Source: Paenibacillus radicibacter (lineage in GTDB: Bacteria > Bacillota > Bacilli > Paenibacillales > NBRC-103111). From it: a DNA stretch of 60,199 nt. The notes below the pieces were generated by a model. That model had not been told where the DNA came from. It searched no databases and worked only from the letters and a program-made list of their open reading frames with translations. Made by a program: the position numbers and the translations under genes. The stretch lies in contig NZ_JANQBC010000018.1 of the NCBI RefSeq assembly GCF_024721995.1, forward strand, positions 1 through 60,199, in the 5' to 3' direction. Shown in pieces: positions 1 through 10,394 of the stretch (position 1 is the first letter of the stretch; each line of letters opens with the position of its first letter).

Positions 1-275
1 GGTGAGCCATTACCTCACCAACTAGCTAATGCGCCGCAGGCCCATCTGTAAGTGATAGATTGCTCCATCTTTCCTAACTCTCTCATGCGAGAATGTTATT
101 TATCCGGTATTAGCACACGTTTCCGTGAGTTATCCCAGTCTTACAGGCAGGTTGCCTACGTGTTACTCACCCGTCCGCCGCTAAGCTATCCCCGAAGGAA
201 TAACTCCGCTCGACTTGCATGTATTAGGCACGCCGCCAGCGTTCGTCCTGAGCCAGGATCAAACTCTCCATTAAA
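1..275 (-). rRNA. rrs: 16S ribosomal RNA, 5' part (runs off the left edge)
   Basis: The complement begins with the universal 16S 5' region: the GAGTTTGATCCTGGCTCAG primer site complements bases about 249-267. It continues through the variable V1 loop and the GGACGGGTGAGTAACACG block. The mature 5' end is placed near 275 by analogy with B. subtilis and may be off by a few bases. Only the first quarter of the gene is present. It belongs to an rRNA operon whose promoters lie at 450-586. Helix V1 and the general pattern fit Paenibacillaceae, but the fragment was not compared with a database. Confidence 0.97.
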
Positions 276-449
276 AGAGCTGATTGCTCAAAATTTACTT
301 ACTAGCTTGTCTCAATCAATCGCTCGAAAGCGATGATCTTGATTGTTTGAGATTCCTTAGAATCTCATCTATTCATTCACTCGTTGTTCAGTTTTCAAAG
401 GACAATTTCTCTTTTCTAGCTTCGCGCCGTTTTTAGCGGCGACTTCTTT

Positions 450-479
450 AATATATCACATTCAAGTTCTCAGTGTCAA
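450..479 (-). promoter_or_regulatory. rRNA operon promoter P2 (proximal)
   Basis: On the complement, TTGACA (474-479) and TATATT (450-455) are separated by 18 bases. This is a near-consensus sigma-A promoter. Between it and the 16S gene (276-449) lies a leader of about 170 bases with the anti-termination and RNase III processing sequences expected of an rRNA operon and no gene. Confidence 0.8.
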
Positions 480-557
480 GCGCTTTTTTTAATTCTTTTT
501 TCTTGCTTCGTGCTTGTCTGTTCTTGTCGAATGCTGCCGTTTTCAGCGGCGAGTTAT

Positions 558-586
558 AGAATAACAAATATATTAGGATACGTCAA
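558..586 (-). promoter_or_regulatory. rRNA operon promoter P1 (distal)
   Basis: On the complement, TTGACG (581-586) and TATTCT (558-563) are 17 bases apart, preceded by A-rich sequence that could serve as an UP element. Tandem promoters about 108 bases apart are usual for Bacillus-type rRNA operons. A near-identical 17-base hairpin sequence follows both promoters (see findings). Confidence 0.75.
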
Positions 587-770
587 CACTTTTGCTAAAA
601 CTTTTTTGAAAACATCTAAAAACCGTTGTTATGCGAAGTCTGAATGCGGAAAACACGCGGTATATCGCTATTCCTAGGATTATCGTTGCTTCGCAATACT
701 GACTTCCCCACCTACAAAAGTTTTGTTAATTGGGTAATCGCAAGCGGATACTTCCTTATGAAATCAAAAA

Positions 771-823
771 AAGGATCGCAGTTCTTTAAGAAAAATGGTT
801 TTTTCTTAAAGACTGCGATCCTT
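771..823 (-). terminator. Rho-independent terminator after lysS
   Basis: A very long stem of about 23 base pairs: AAGGATCGCAG on one arm and CTGCGATCCTT on the other, with an A/T-rich inner part. On the complement it is followed by a run of seven T. It ends the greA/lysS unit before the rRNA promoters. Bases 587-770 hold no supportable gene. Confidence 0.9.
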
Positions 824-859
824 TGATATGCTCCTGAATAAGAACATTACAATATAGAA

Positions 860-2371
<1,512 letters not shown>

Positions 2372-2405
2372 CTATACAGCGTCTGAAAAGTTGCGATTTA
2401 AGCGG

Positions 2406-2429
2406 AAAAAGCCTCCAAAGGAAGCTTTT
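2406..2429 (-). terminator. Possible weak terminator between greA and lysS
   Basis: On the complement, a hairpin AAAAGCTTCC-TTT-GGAGGCTTTTT ends in five T. The stem is interrupted by one unpaired position. It could be a partial terminator that allows readthrough into lysS. No separate promoter for lysS was recognised in the 102-base gap. Confidence 0.45.
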
Positions 2430-2461
2430 CGAAAAGCGTATCTTATGTCATGTAAAATACC

Positions 2462-2938
2462 TTATTTTTTAATATCTAAAATTTCGTATTGGATCGCGCC
2501 AACTGGCACTTGAACATCGACACGGTCACCTTTTTGCTTACCTATAATTGCTTTACCTACTGGACTTTCGTTCGAAATCTTATTGTTAAAAGGATCCGAT
2601 TCTGCAGTACCCACAATTGTATATTCAACTGTGTCACCGAATTCCATATCCTTCATCGTTACAATGGAGCCAACACTCACTACATTCGTATCCACTTCAT
2701 CGTTATTAATGATTCGAGCATTACGGAGCATCTTTTCAAGTGTCATAACACGACCCTCAACAAAAGCTTGCTCGTTCTTCGCATCTTCGTATTCGGAGTT
2801 TTCACTGATATCGCCGTAGCCGATTGCTATTTTGATTCGCTCCGCTACTTCACGGCGTTTTACTGACTTGAGGTATTCAAGCTCTTCCTCAAGTTTTAAC
2901 AACCCGCTTTGCGTAAGAAGGATCTCTTTCTCGCTCAT
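2462..2938 (-). CDS. greA: Transcription elongation factor GreA
   Basis: GreA binds the secondary channel of RNA polymerase and stimulates cleavage of backtracked transcripts. The 158-residue protein matches the family length. An N-terminal coiled coil (about residues 1-75) carries the tip acidic pair in the [13 protein letters not shown] segment, which is the Gre signature. A C-terminal FKBP-like domain follows, with the [14 protein letters not shown] motif near the end. The start was set at ATG 2938, the start of MSEKEILLT, because GGGAG lies about 10 bases upstream. An in-frame ATG 12 codons earlier has no ribosome-binding site. In B. subtilis greA lies elsewhere, so greA-lysS adjacency marks this lineage. 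Confidence 0.96.
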   Translation of the reverse strand: MSEKEILLTQSGLLKLEEELEYLKSVKRREVAERIKIAIGYGDISENSEYEDAKNEQAFVEGRVMTLEKMLRNARIINNDEVDTNVVSVGSIVTMKDMEFGDTVEYTIVGTAESDPFNNKISNESPVGKAIIGKQKGDRVDVQVPVGAIQYEILDIKK

Positions 2939-3077
2939 TTCATCTAATCTCCCGTCATGTGAATATTTTTCCAATCGCTAAGCGAATGAACTCACTTAAT
3001 CCTAATATATTTCGAAGGCATCTCATGATGACTTGTCATAGAAGTAGGCTCACTGGAAACATATAAATTTACGCATA

Positions 3078-3113
3078 AAATCTGCCGTACGAAACACTTC
3101 GCAGGGCAGATTT
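3078..3113 (-). terminator. Rho-independent terminator after dusB
   Basis: A 9-bp outer stem (AAATCTGCC/GGCAGATTT) with an inner helix (TGCGAA/TTCGTA), ending in T-rich sequence on the complement. It closes the long pab-fol-dusB unit. A second short palindrome, CCAACA-AA-TGTTGG, lies beside it at 3114-3127. Confidence 0.75.
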
Positions 3114-3187
3114 ACCAACAAATGTTGGGAATTGCTAACTATTGACTGATTATATTGCAACAGGTTTAAAAAGTCAATGAAAGCGCC

Positions 3188-4204
3188 TTATTGAACCATC
3201 GTTTTTGCTTCGTCATTTTCCGCGGCTGCATCAGCCTCGCCAGAAGCAATATAGCGCTCCAAAATGCTAACCATGCCTGATCTTGTCGTCTCTTCCATGA
3301 TAGCATCCTTCACTCTTGCAGCACCGCGCATTCCTTTTAGATACCACGCTAAATGCTTACGCATTTCCTTGACAGCTACCCGCTCCGTCTTAAGCGCAAT
3401 GAGGCGGTCCATGTGCAAAATTGCAATGCGCATTTTCTCTGCAGCTGTTGGATCTGGTGCAAGCTCACCATTGGCCAAGTATTGAACGGTACGATACAAC
3501 ATCCATGGGTTACCTAGTGCTGCACGACCGATCATGACACCGTCACAGCCCGTTTGATCGAGCATGCGTCTAGCATCTTCTGGTGTATTCACATCTCCAT
3601 TACCGATTACCGGAATCGATACGTGCTCCTTCACCTGACGGATCATTTCCCAATCTGCTACACCTGTATACATTTGCTCACGTGTACGACCATGTACGGA
3701 TACAGCTGCACCGCCGCCGCGTTCAACAGCCTTCGCATTCTCGAGTACGTAAATATGATCGTGATCCCAACCGATACGCATCTTCACTGTTACGGGCTTA
3801 CTAACTGATGCTGTAACTGTACGGATCATCTCTTCAATTTTATCGGGACGAAGCAACCAACGAGCGCCTGCATCGGATTTAACAATTTTGGGAACCGGGC
3901 AACCCATATTGATATCAATAATATCGGCATTGGTCTGTGTATCGACAATTTTAGCAGCTTCCACTAAAGTCTCTGTGTCACCGCCAAAAATTTGCAAAGA
4001 TAGTGGTTTTTCACGCTCATCCACATACAACATTTCAAGGGAGCGTTCATTTCCATGTAAAATGGCTTTGTCACTTACCATCTCCGCACAAACCAAACCA
4101 GTTCCAAACTCCTTTGCAATCAAACGGAACGCTGGATTACATACGCCTGCCATCGGTGCTAATACAACTTGGTTTGGTACTTCAATATTTCCAATCTTAA
4201 GCAT
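3188..4204 (-). CDS. dusB: tRNA-dihydrouridine synthase DusB
   Basis: This FMN enzyme reduces specific uridines in the tRNA D-loop to dihydrouridine. The 338-residue protein has the Dus TIM-barrel start (VVLAPMAGV, about residues 13-21). The catalytic cysteine is Cys102 in [10 protein letters not shown]. It also has the conserved KMRIGW and the SVHGRTREQ motif that contacts RNA and flavin, and the IGNGDV and [10 protein letters not shown] phosphate-binding loops. It is the last gene of the folate cluster, as yacF is in B. subtilis, and follows the small HTH gene by 17 bases. The last ~15 residues are an acidic, poorly conserved tail. Confidence 0.95.
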   Translation of the reverse strand: MLKIGNIEVPNQVVLAPMAGVCNPAFRLIAKEFGTGLVCAEMVSDKAILHGNERSLEMLYVDEREKPLSLQIFGGDTETLVEAAKIVDTQTNADIIDINMGCPVPKIVKSDAGARWLLRPDKIEEMIRTVTASVSKPVTVKMRIGWDHDHIYVLENAKAVERGGGAAVSVHGRTREQMYTGVADWEMIRQVKEHVSIPVIGNGDVNTPEDARRMLDQTGCDGVMIGRAALGNPWMLYRTVQYLANGELAPDPTAAEKMRIAILHMDRLIALKTERVAVKEMRKHLAWYLKGMRGAARVKDAIMEETTRSGMVSILERYIASGEADAAAENDEAKTMVQ

Positions 4205-4221
4205 TTACTTTTACCTTCTTT

Positions 4222-4437
4222 CTAAAGTTGTGCCGCCGGCACTTGCAATTCCTCTACATCCACTTGGAGTACGCTTGAAATACGGTTTAACATCTTCGTA
4301 TCTGGCTTCTTCGCTCCACGCTCAATTGCGCCTAGAACGGCGATAGAGACACCAAGTGAATCAGCAAGTTCAACTTGCGTGTATCCTTTTAACTTACGAA
4401 AAGCGCGAATGCGCTGTGCTAATGAGCTTTTCTCCAT
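4222..4437 (-). CDS. Small Xre-type helix-turn-helix protein (YazB-like)
   Basis: A 71-residue protein made almost entirely of a Cro/C1-type HTH (about residues 8-62; YTQVELADSLGVSIAVLGAIER is helices 2-3). The pattern predicts DNA binding, but the target is unknown. It overlaps the end of folK by 19 bases in another frame and starts at ATG 4437 with AAGGAAGG upstream. The same small HTH gene sits between folK and dusB in B. subtilis (yazB), also without a known function. It might control the folate operon in which it lies, but no operator was identified. Confidence 0.85.
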   Translation of the reverse strand: MEKSSLAQRIRAFRKLKGYTQVELADSLGVSIAVLGAIERGAKKPDTKMLNRISSVLQVDVEELQVPAAQL

Positions 4438-4928
4438 AACTTGACGCCTTCCTTTCCACCGAGTCCTTCAAGGATGTGCTGAAGTCTAGTTATACGCTCT
4501 TGATCGGACATACATTGGGCTATGACTTCGACGAAAGGAATCATAACAAAAGCTCGTTCTTCCATTCGAGGATGAGGAAGGTGGAGATCTTCCGATTCAA
4601 TCTTTGTGTCACCATATACCAATAGATCTAAATCTATAGTCCGTGGTCCCCAATGAATATCACGTGTACGCCCAAGTTTCAATTCAATGCTTAACATGGT
4701 GTGTAGTAATTCATGAGGGCGAATTGAGGTACGTACAGCAATAACCATATTCAAGAAAGCGTCTTGATCCGTAAACCCTACAGGTTCTGTTTCATAAATA
4801 GAAGACTTTCCTGCTAATGTGATTTGCGGATGTTGTTCTAAATATTCAATCGCTTGTTCCAAATATTCATGACGGTCTCCCATATTGGAACCTAATGCAA
4901 TATAAGCAATAGATGTGCTACTCTCCAT
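4419..4928 (-). CDS. folK: 6-hydroxymethyl-7,8-dihydropterin pyrophosphokinase
   Basis: FolK transfers pyrophosphate from ATP to 6-hydroxymethyl-dihydropterin, making the substrate for FolP. At 169 residues it has the family length. The N-terminal YIALGSNMGDR (residues 9-19) and the metal-binding signature GPRTIDLDLLVYGD are clear, as is the HPRMEERAFV segment. It overlaps the end of folB by 11 bases and the next HTH gene by 19 bases, so translation in the folB-folK-HTH stretch is probably coupled. No canonical ribosome-binding site precedes the ATG. Confidence 0.96.
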   Translation of the reverse strand: MESSTSIAYIALGSNMGDRHEYLEQAIEYLEQHPQITLAGKSSIYETEPVGFTDQDAFLNMVIAVRTSIRPHELLHTMLSIELKLGRTRDIHWGPRTIDLDLLVYGDTKIESEDLHLPHPRMEERAFVMIPFVEVIAQCMSDQERITRLQHILEGLGGKEGVKLWRKAH

Positions 4929-5298
4929 TCGTAATCGTCTCCCGGCTGCGTGTAATTTCTACGGTAACCCCTTGGAAATGAATATCAAATGGTGGATGTG
5001 GCTTAATGACGCGGACTGTAACCTCGTTAATGATATTATAAGTATCAAGCAAACGAGATGCAATGCATTCAGCTAGTGCTTCTATGAGCTTGAACGGTTC
5101 ACCTTGTACCACTTGTTTAATATGTTCATATGCCTCCGCATAGTTAACAGATTGCTCAATATCATCCGTTAACCCCGCTTTGCGCAAAGGGAACATCATC
5201 TCAACATCCACATAGTAACGTTGACCTAACATGTTCTCTTGTGGAATGACTCCATGGTAACCGTAAAATTCCATTCTAGTTAATATGATTTTATCCAA
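4918..5298 (-). CDS. folB: Dihydroneopterin aldolase
   Basis: FolB splits dihydroneopterin into 6-hydroxymethyl-dihydropterin and glycolaldehyde. The 126-residue protein shows the family features: MEFYGYHGV near the start, the catalytic glutamate region in that segment, and KLIEALAECIA with the Lys-Leu-Ile-Glu pterin-binding motif around residues 77-80. It starts with TTG, supported by AGGAGG seven bases upstream. It lies between folP (11 bases upstream) and folK (overlapping). The complete order pabB-pabA-pabC-folP-folB-folK is the B. subtilis folate operon order. Confidence 0.95.
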   Translation of the reverse strand: MDKIILTRMEFYGYHGVIPQENMLGQRYYVDVEMMFPLRKAGLTDDIEQSVNYAEAYEHIKQVVQGEPFKLIEALAECIASRLLDTYNIINEVTVRVIKPHPPFDIHFQGVTVEITRSRETITNGE

Positions 5299-5309
5299 GT
5301 TAAAGCCTC

Positions 5310-6146
5310 CTATACGAGTTCATGCTGCATTCTTACAATCGCATCTGTCATGACAGCCACACGTTTCATCGCCTTAACATCATGCACCCGCATAATATCG
5401 CAGCCTTGTGCAATCCCAATTGCAACCGTAGCAGCTGTTCCTTCCACAACATCTTCTGGCGGCAGACCACCTAATGTATTACGAATCATCCGTTTGCGAG
5501 ATGTGCCTAGCAGCACCGGATAACCTAGTTTCACTAAATCACTCAAATGATTCATCAGCCATAAGTTCTGTTCATGACTCTTGGCAAAACCAATACCGGG
5601 GTCGAGCATGATCTGCTGATCTACCACACCTGCGGCACGTGCAATGTCGATACTTTCTTGTAAATCGTTAATGACATCTAATAAAAAATCATTATAGTTC
5701 TCATCCATACGATTGTGCATAAGAATGACAGGACACCGATGCTTCGCAGCAACTTCTGCCATTCGAGGATCACGTTTAAATCCCCACACATCATTTATGA
5801 TCGACGCACCTGCCTGAATGGCTTGATCAGCTACTTCAGCTTTGTACGTATCAATAGAAATAGGAACAGACATTTCCTTAGCAATGGCTTGAATCACAGG
5901 AATGACACGACGCAATTCTTCTTCTTGTCCAACTTCATCAAACCCTGGACGAGTTGATTCTCCACCGATATCAATAATATCTGCACCTTCAGCTACCATC
6001 TGCTTCGCCCGCTCAATAGCGGTCTCTACCGTTACATAAGAACCACCATCTGAAAAAGAGTCTGGTGTAACATTCAATATGCCCATAATCAATGTTCGAT
6101 GTCCTAATTGTATATCTTGATGCTGACAACTCCATGTACGAATCAT
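5310..6146 (-). CDS. folP: Dihydropteroate synthase
   Basis: FolP condenses dihydropterin pyrophosphate with p-aminobenzoate and is the sulfonamide target. The 278-residue TIM-barrel protein carries both family signatures: GILNVTPDSFSDGG (about residues 22-35) and IIDIGGESTRPG (about 57-68). ASIINDVWG and the LGTSRKRMI phosphate-binding segment follow. The ATG overlaps the pabC stop codon by 4 bases (ATGA), so translation is coupled. FolP takes the products of PabC (p-aminobenzoate) and FolK (the pterin pyrophosphate). Confidence 0.97.
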   Translation of the reverse strand: MIRTWSCQHQDIQLGHRTLIMGILNVTPDSFSDGGSYVTVETAIERAKQMVAEGADIIDIGGESTRPGFDEVGQEEELRRVIPVIQAIAKEMSVPISIDTYKAEVADQAIQAGASIINDVWGFKRDPRMAEVAAKHRCPVILMHNRMDENYNDFLLDVINDLQESIDIARAAGVVDQQIMLDPGIGFAKSHEQNLWLMNHLSDLVKLGYPVLLGTSRKRMIRNTLGGLPPEDVVEGTAATVAIGIAQGCDIMRVHDVKAMKRVAVMTDAIVRMQHELV

Positions 6147-7036
6147 GTTTCACTTCCTATATGTTGTTGATACTTATTCATTAACATCTCAGTAATCAAT
6201 CCTGGGACACTAAGGAGAGAACCACCTTTCAGCACATTCGTCCCCTCTCGATTCCAAAGTGTATGCACAGGTGAAATTTCCTGAATCGAATTGGTCATTA
6301 AGATTTCATCAGCTTGCTGCAGTTGTTCTACTGTATACAAACCTTCCTCAATCGACACCCCTGCTTCAACAGCTATGTCCATAATGAATTGACGTGTTAT
6401 ACCAGGTAAGATTCCTGTTGTTAATGCTGGTGTACATAACTTACCTTCACTCACAAAAAATATATTTGAAACAATCCCCTCTGCTACATAACCTTCCTCT
6501 GTCAGCATAAGCCCTTCAACAGTGGATGCAGCTGTCCATGGGTATTGCAGCATTTCCCGCTTCGCTAAAATATTGTTCATATAGTGCAATGATTTCAGTC
6601 GTACTGTACCTTCTGGTGTATTACGCCTCAAGTCTAATAACTGCAACGCTTTACCCTGGCGCATCTGCTGCCTATTACGCGGTGGTAAACCTTTGACATA
6701 TAGAATCTCCGTTGGGCGTTCATAGGAATGCCCAGGCAAACCAAGCAGATCATCACCCGCCGTTATTGTATAGCGAAAATAGCCATCTTCAAGGCCGTTA
6801 GCTTGAAGTAGACTTTGAACCAATTCATGTACTCGCTCCTGATCTGGCTCAAATGAAATTCCGAGCTCCTCACATCCAGCAGTTAATCGCTCTAGATGCT
6901 GTGCCAACAAGAAAGGACGCCCTTCATAAGTGCGAAACGTTTCAAACAAACCCATACCGTAAAGAAAACCGTGATCATAAATGGAGATCACGGCTTCTTG
7001 ATCATCAATTAAACGACCATTTAAACTTATCTTCAT
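6143..7036 (-). CDS. pabC: Aminodeoxychorismate lyase (4-amino-4-deoxychorismate lyase)
   Basis: A fold-type IV PLP enzyme that converts aminodeoxychorismate to p-aminobenzoate and pyruvate. The 297-residue protein has the family motif [16 protein letters not shown] near residue 25. The PLP lysine is at Lys148 ([10 protein letters not shown]). The [15 protein letters not shown] and TGILPGITR segments bind the cofactor. D-amino-acid transaminase and branched-chain transaminase are related, but the position between pabA and folP settles the assignment. It overlaps pabA and folP by 4 bases each. Confidence 0.95.
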   Translation of the reverse strand: MKISLNGRLIDDQEAVISIYDHGFLYGMGLFETFRTYEGRPFLLAQHLERLTAGCEELGISFEPDQERVHELVQSLLQANGLEDGYFRYTITAGDDLLGLPGHSYERPTEILYVKGLPPRNRQQMRQGKALQLLDLRRNTPEGTVRLKSLHYMNNILAKREMLQYPWTAASTVEGLMLTEEGYVAEGIVSNIFFVSEGKLCTPALTTGILPGITRQFIMDIAVEAGVSIEEGLYTVEQLQQADEILMTNSIQEISPVHTLWNREGTNVLKGGSLLSVPGLITEMLMNKYQQHIGSET

Positions 7037-7617
7037 CCGAGCAGTTCTTTCTCCCTTAACCTAAGGAAATTACGAAGCAACTGTAATCCATGTTCCGTAA
7101 TGATCGATTCTGGATGGAATTGTACACCTTCAATCGCATACTCTTTATGACGCAGTCCCATAATCTCACCCTCAGCTGTCCACGCACTGACTTCCAGACA
7201 ATCTGGCAATGTCTCTTTGCGAACAATTAAGGAATGATATCGAGTTGCTGTATAAGGATCTGGTATATCCTTAAATATCGTTAATCCATCATGATGAATT
7301 TGCGATGTCTTCCCATGCATCAAATTTGCTGCACGCACAACTTCGCCGCCGAACGCTTGCCCAATCGTCTGATGACCCAGACAAACACCCATGATCGGCA
7401 CTTTGCCTTTAAAATGATCAACAACCGTGAGGCACACACCCGCTTCATTGGGTGTACAAGGTCCTGGTGACAGCAAAATGTGATCCGGCGCAAGCGCCTC
7501 AATACCTGCGATGTCAATCTCATCATTACGACGAACGATAATCTCTTCTCCTAGCTCTCCTAAATACTGCACCAAGTTGTAAGTAAATGAATCGTAATTA
7601 TCAATTACTAAAATCAT
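7033..7617 (-). CDS. pabA: Aminodeoxychorismate/anthranilate synthase glutamine amidotransferase subunit
   Basis: This subunit releases ammonia from glutamine for PabB. The 194-residue class I amidotransferase has the nucleophile Cys79 (GVCLGHQ), and His168 and Glu170 in VQFHPES complete the triad. The oxyanion segment [11 protein letters not shown] is at 50-60. In B. subtilis the same protein (PabA/TrpG) also serves anthranilate synthase, and that dual role is possible here because no trp genes are nearby. The start has GGGAGGG upstream; pabB ends 14 bases earlier. Confidence 0.96.
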   Translation of the reverse strand: MILVIDNYDSFTYNLVQYLGELGEEIIVRRNDEIDIAGIEALAPDHILLSPGPCTPNEAGVCLTVVDHFKGKVPIMGVCLGHQTIGQAFGGEVVRAANLMHGKTSQIHHDGLTIFKDIPDPYTATRYHSLIVRKETLPDCLEVSAWTAEGEIMGLRHKEYAIEGVQFHPESIITEHGLQLLRNFLRLREKELLG

Positions 7618-7631
7618 CTTCGGTACCCTCC

Positions 7632-9203
7632 CTAAGCTCTGCTCAATTCTTGCTCACTAAACTCAATTGCCTTCCATACTGCCTTCGCCTTGTTAAGCGA
7701 TTCTTTGTACTCTTGGCTTGGCACCGAATCAATCACGATACCTGCACCTGCTTGGACATGTCCCATTCCTTGCGCAGTAACCAAAGTACGTATAATTATA
7801 TTAAATTCCATATCTCCATTATAGTCAATCCATCCCATCGCACCTGTGTATGGTCCACGACGAACGGGTTCTAATTCTTCAATGATTTGCATCGTACGAA
7901 CCTTAGGCGCACCCGTGATCGTACCTCCTGGGAAAGTAGCGGCAATGGCATCAAAAGCATTTTTGCCTTGAGCAATCTTACCTTCTATTTGAGAGACGAT
8001 ATGCATCACGTGTGAATAATATTCAATCACCATAAAGTCATCGACTTTAACACTGCCATACTCCGAAATGCGACCGAGATCATTACGCTCCAGATCGACA
8101 AGCATCACATGCTCAGCTCGCTCTTTTTCATTATGAATCAATTCATCCGCAAGCCTCTGATCTTCTCTAGCATTCGCACCACGGCGACGCGTACCAGCAA
8201 TAGGACGCGTACGAAGGACACCTTGTTCCAATTGAACAAGCAATTCAGGCGAAGCGGACGCAAGCGTAAAGTCTCCAAAACGCATCAATCCCATATAAGG
8301 AGATGGATTAATAATACGCAGCCACTCATACACTTCCTCGGGAGAAGAATGCATCGGACGACTTTGTCTAACAGATAAATTCACTTGGAATACATCACCC
8401 GCAGAAATATACGATTGAATGCGATCTACAGCATGTTCGAAGTCTTCACGGCGAAAAGCCGGCTTCAGATCACTTAATTGCTCTACATCAATAGTCAAAC
8501 CTTCACCACGACTGTGACTCTGCTCAAGAATAAGCTCGCGACGTTTGCGATAATCATATGTCTGTGATGCATAAATAAGTTTATTCCACTTATCCAACAT
8601 CAAATTAGCTGTTCGTTCAGCAGAGCGGTACGCTTCCAGCAACGCATGTTCATCTTGTGCAAGATTATGCGTAAGAGCCGTATGCACAGCCATATATATA
8701 TCATTCTTCTCTTGATCCACAACCCAAATTTCATTGTACATCGCAAAACTATAATCAGGTACTGGCAAATCATTCGCAGCTTGCTCAGGTAAATGTTCAA
8801 TACAGCGCGCAACATCATAACCCCAGAATCCGACACAACCACCAATAAATTTAGGTGCTTCTTCCACTCGTGGAGAACGATAAGGAAGCATCCAGTGCTG
8901 CACGGCTTGTAAGGCATTTTTCTCCAGCACAATTCTGCGCGGACTGCCATGCCCATCTTCTTCCCATACTTCTGCGCGTTCTACAGTTCCCCGTATTATC
9001 GACACTGGCTTAAGCCCAAGCATCGTGTATCGGCCACCTTTGCCACTTTCAAGGACGAATGACTCTGGTGCCGCTTCTTTCCATGCTTCTTCCCATGAAG
9101 GAATCACCTGTTGCTCTAACTCCTTTTTCATTACAAATGGAAGCACGGTATAGCTCCCACAATTCGCCCACTGTTTCCAATTCTCATAAGATGTAACGTT
9201 CAA
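7632..9203 (-). CDS. pabB: Aminodeoxychorismate synthase component I
   Basis: PabB aminates chorismate to 4-amino-4-deoxychorismate using ammonia from PabA. The 523-residue protein has the N-terminal anthranilate synthase-type domain and a C-terminal chorismate-binding domain with the [28 protein letters not shown] and [11 protein letters not shown] motifs. The PIAGT motif with lysine absent from the TrpE position fits PabB, and the pab/fol context supports it over TrpE. The start appears to be TTG at 9203, with GAGGGGAG about 11 bases upstream. It is the first gene of the folate unit; a promoter was not securely identified. Confidence 0.93.
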   Translation of the reverse strand: MNVTSYENWKQWANCGSYTVLPFVMKKELEQQVIPSWEEAWKEAAPESFVLESGKGGRYTMLGLKPVSIIRGTVERAEVWEEDGHGSPRRIVLEKNALQAVQHWMLPYRSPRVEEAPKFIGGCVGFWGYDVARCIEHLPEQAANDLPVPDYSFAMYNEIWVVDQEKNDIYMAVHTALTHNLAQDEHALLEAYRSAERTANLMLDKWNKLIYASQTYDYRKRRELILEQSHSRGEGLTIDVEQLSDLKPAFRREDFEHAVDRIQSYISAGDVFQVNLSVRQSRPMHSSPEEVYEWLRIINPSPYMGLMRFGDFTLASASPELLVQLEQGVLRTRPIAGTRRRGANAREDQRLADELIHNEKERAEHVMLVDLERNDLGRISEYGSVKVDDFMVIEYYSHVMHIVSQIEGKIAQGKNAFDAIAATFPGGTITGAPKVRTMQIIEELEPVRRGPYTGAMGWIDYNGDMEFNIIIRTLVTAQGMGHVQAGAGIVIDSVPSQEYKESLNKAKAVWKAIEFSEQELSRA

Positions 9204-9287
9204 CTGTATTCTTACTCCCCTCTACAACCAAATGCTGCCTGTCTTGCTGAGTTGTCCATTAGTATACTTCAAACTGGAAAATTTAAA

Positions 9288-9314
9288 AACCCCTCAGCCT
9301 CAAGCTGAAGGGTC
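9288..9314 (-). terminator. Rho-independent terminator after cysK
   Basis: On the complement, GACCCTTCAGC-TTGAG-GCTGAGGGGT is followed by TTTTT. The stem is 11 bp with one mismatch. It separates cysK from the pab-fol unit. Confidence 0.85.
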
Positions 9315-9332
9315 TTATGTTCTAATCTATGA

Positions 9333-10271
9333 TTAGTCCTCGAAATGATAAAGTGGTGTGGACAAGTAACGCTCACCATTACTAGGTACAACAGCAAGCA
9401 CTCTCTTACCAGGACCTAAGTCTTTCGCTATTTTCAATGCTGCATAAATCGCTGCACCGGAAGAAATACCACCAAGGATTCCTTCTTCTTTCGCTACACG
9501 GCGAGAAGTCTCGAATGCATCATCATTCTCAACCGCAATAATCTCATCATAAATATTCGTATCAAGAATGTCAGGTACGAATCCTGCACCAATTCCTTGA
9601 ATCTTATGAGGACCCGGCTTACCACCAGATAGTACAGGCGAACTGCTAGGTTCTACCGCAAAAATCTTGATGTTCGGGAAGTTCTCTCTAAGAATCGAAC
9701 CCGTTCCTGTAATTGTACCACCTGTACCAATACCCGCTACAAATGCATCGAGCTTGCCATCATAGCCATTGATCGCTTCCACGATTTCTGGACCTGTTGT
9801 TTCACGGTGTACTTTCACGTTCGCTTGATTCTTAAATTGCTGTGGAATAAAGTAAGTCGGATTCTCTGCTTGCAAAGCTTCTGCACGTGCAATCGCGCCT
9901 TTCATTCCTTCTGCACCTGGTGTTAATACAAGCTCAGCACCATATGCACGAAGCAAGTTGCGACGTTCCATACTCATCGTCTCAGGCATAACGAGAATCG
10001 CTCTATATCCTTTAGCGGCAGCAACCATTGCAAGACCGATACCTGTGTTACCACTAGTCGGCTCAACGATTGTGTCGCCTGGCTTTAGCTTACCTTCTTG
10101 TTCTGCTACTTCGATCATAGAGATCGCTATGCGATCCTTCACGCTAGCACCTGGGTTCTGGAACTCCAGCTTCACATAAACCTCAGCACTACCTTCTGGA
10201 ACAACACGGTTTAAACGAACAATCGGTGTATTTCCAATCAATTCTGTAATACTCTGCACAAGCTTAGCCAT
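9333..10271 (-). CDS. cysK: Cysteine synthase A (O-acetylserine sulfhydrylase)
   Basis: This PLP enzyme makes cysteine from O-acetylserine and sulfide. At 312 residues it has the CysK length. The PLP lysine is Lys45 in GASVKDR, the SGNTG phosphate/substrate loop is at 73-77, and [12 protein letters not shown] and [12 protein letters not shown] are conserved. The second of two ATGs was chosen because AAGGAGG sits nine bases before it. It has its own promoter (10351-10379) and terminator. In B. subtilis CysK also acts as a regulatory partner of CymR; whether it does here cannot be seen. Confidence 0.97.
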   Translation of the reverse strand: MAKLVQSITELIGNTPIVRLNRVVPEGSAEVYVKLEFQNPGASVKDRIAISMIEVAEQEGKLKPGDTIVEPTSGNTGIGLAMVAAAKGYRAILVMPETMSMERRNLLRAYGAELVLTPGAEGMKGAIARAEALQAENPTYFIPQQFKNQANVKVHRETTGPEIVEAINGYDGKLDAFVAGIGTGGTITGTGSILRENFPNIKIFAVEPSSSPVLSGGKPGPHKIQGIGAGFVPDILDTNIYDEIIAVENDDAFETSRRVAKEEGILGGISSGAAIYAALKIAKDLGPGKRVLAVVPSNGERYLSTPLYHFED

Positions 10272-10350
10272 CGTCATCTTCCTCCTTAAGCATTCGCAAA
10301 AAAATATGATCTATAATTTCCGAGTAAATCAGTTGGTATTCGTTAATCTA

Positions 10351-10379
10351 ATCTTATCAAGGCTTCCATAGATTGTCAA
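10351..10379 (-). promoter_or_regulatory. cysK promoter
   Basis: On the complement, TTGACA (10374-10379), a 17-base spacer and TAAGAT (10351-10356). An imperfect 16-base inverted repeat (12 of 16 matching), 10320-10335 and 10377-10392, flanks the promoter and could be an operator. Confidence 0.75.
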
Positions 10380-10394
10380 CCAAGTCACTCGGAT

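Noticed and set aside
52-336. 94-codon plus-strand open reading frame
   Set aside because: It lies antisense to the 16S rRNA gene and its leader; no ribosome-binding site and no protein-like composition.
644-826. 60-codon plus-strand open reading frame
   Set aside because: Its 3' half is the lysS terminator hairpin, which explains the reading frame.
3114-3127. CCAACAAATGTTGG as a separate regulatory site
   Set aside because: Short palindrome beside the dusB terminator with no promoter nearby; no independent support.
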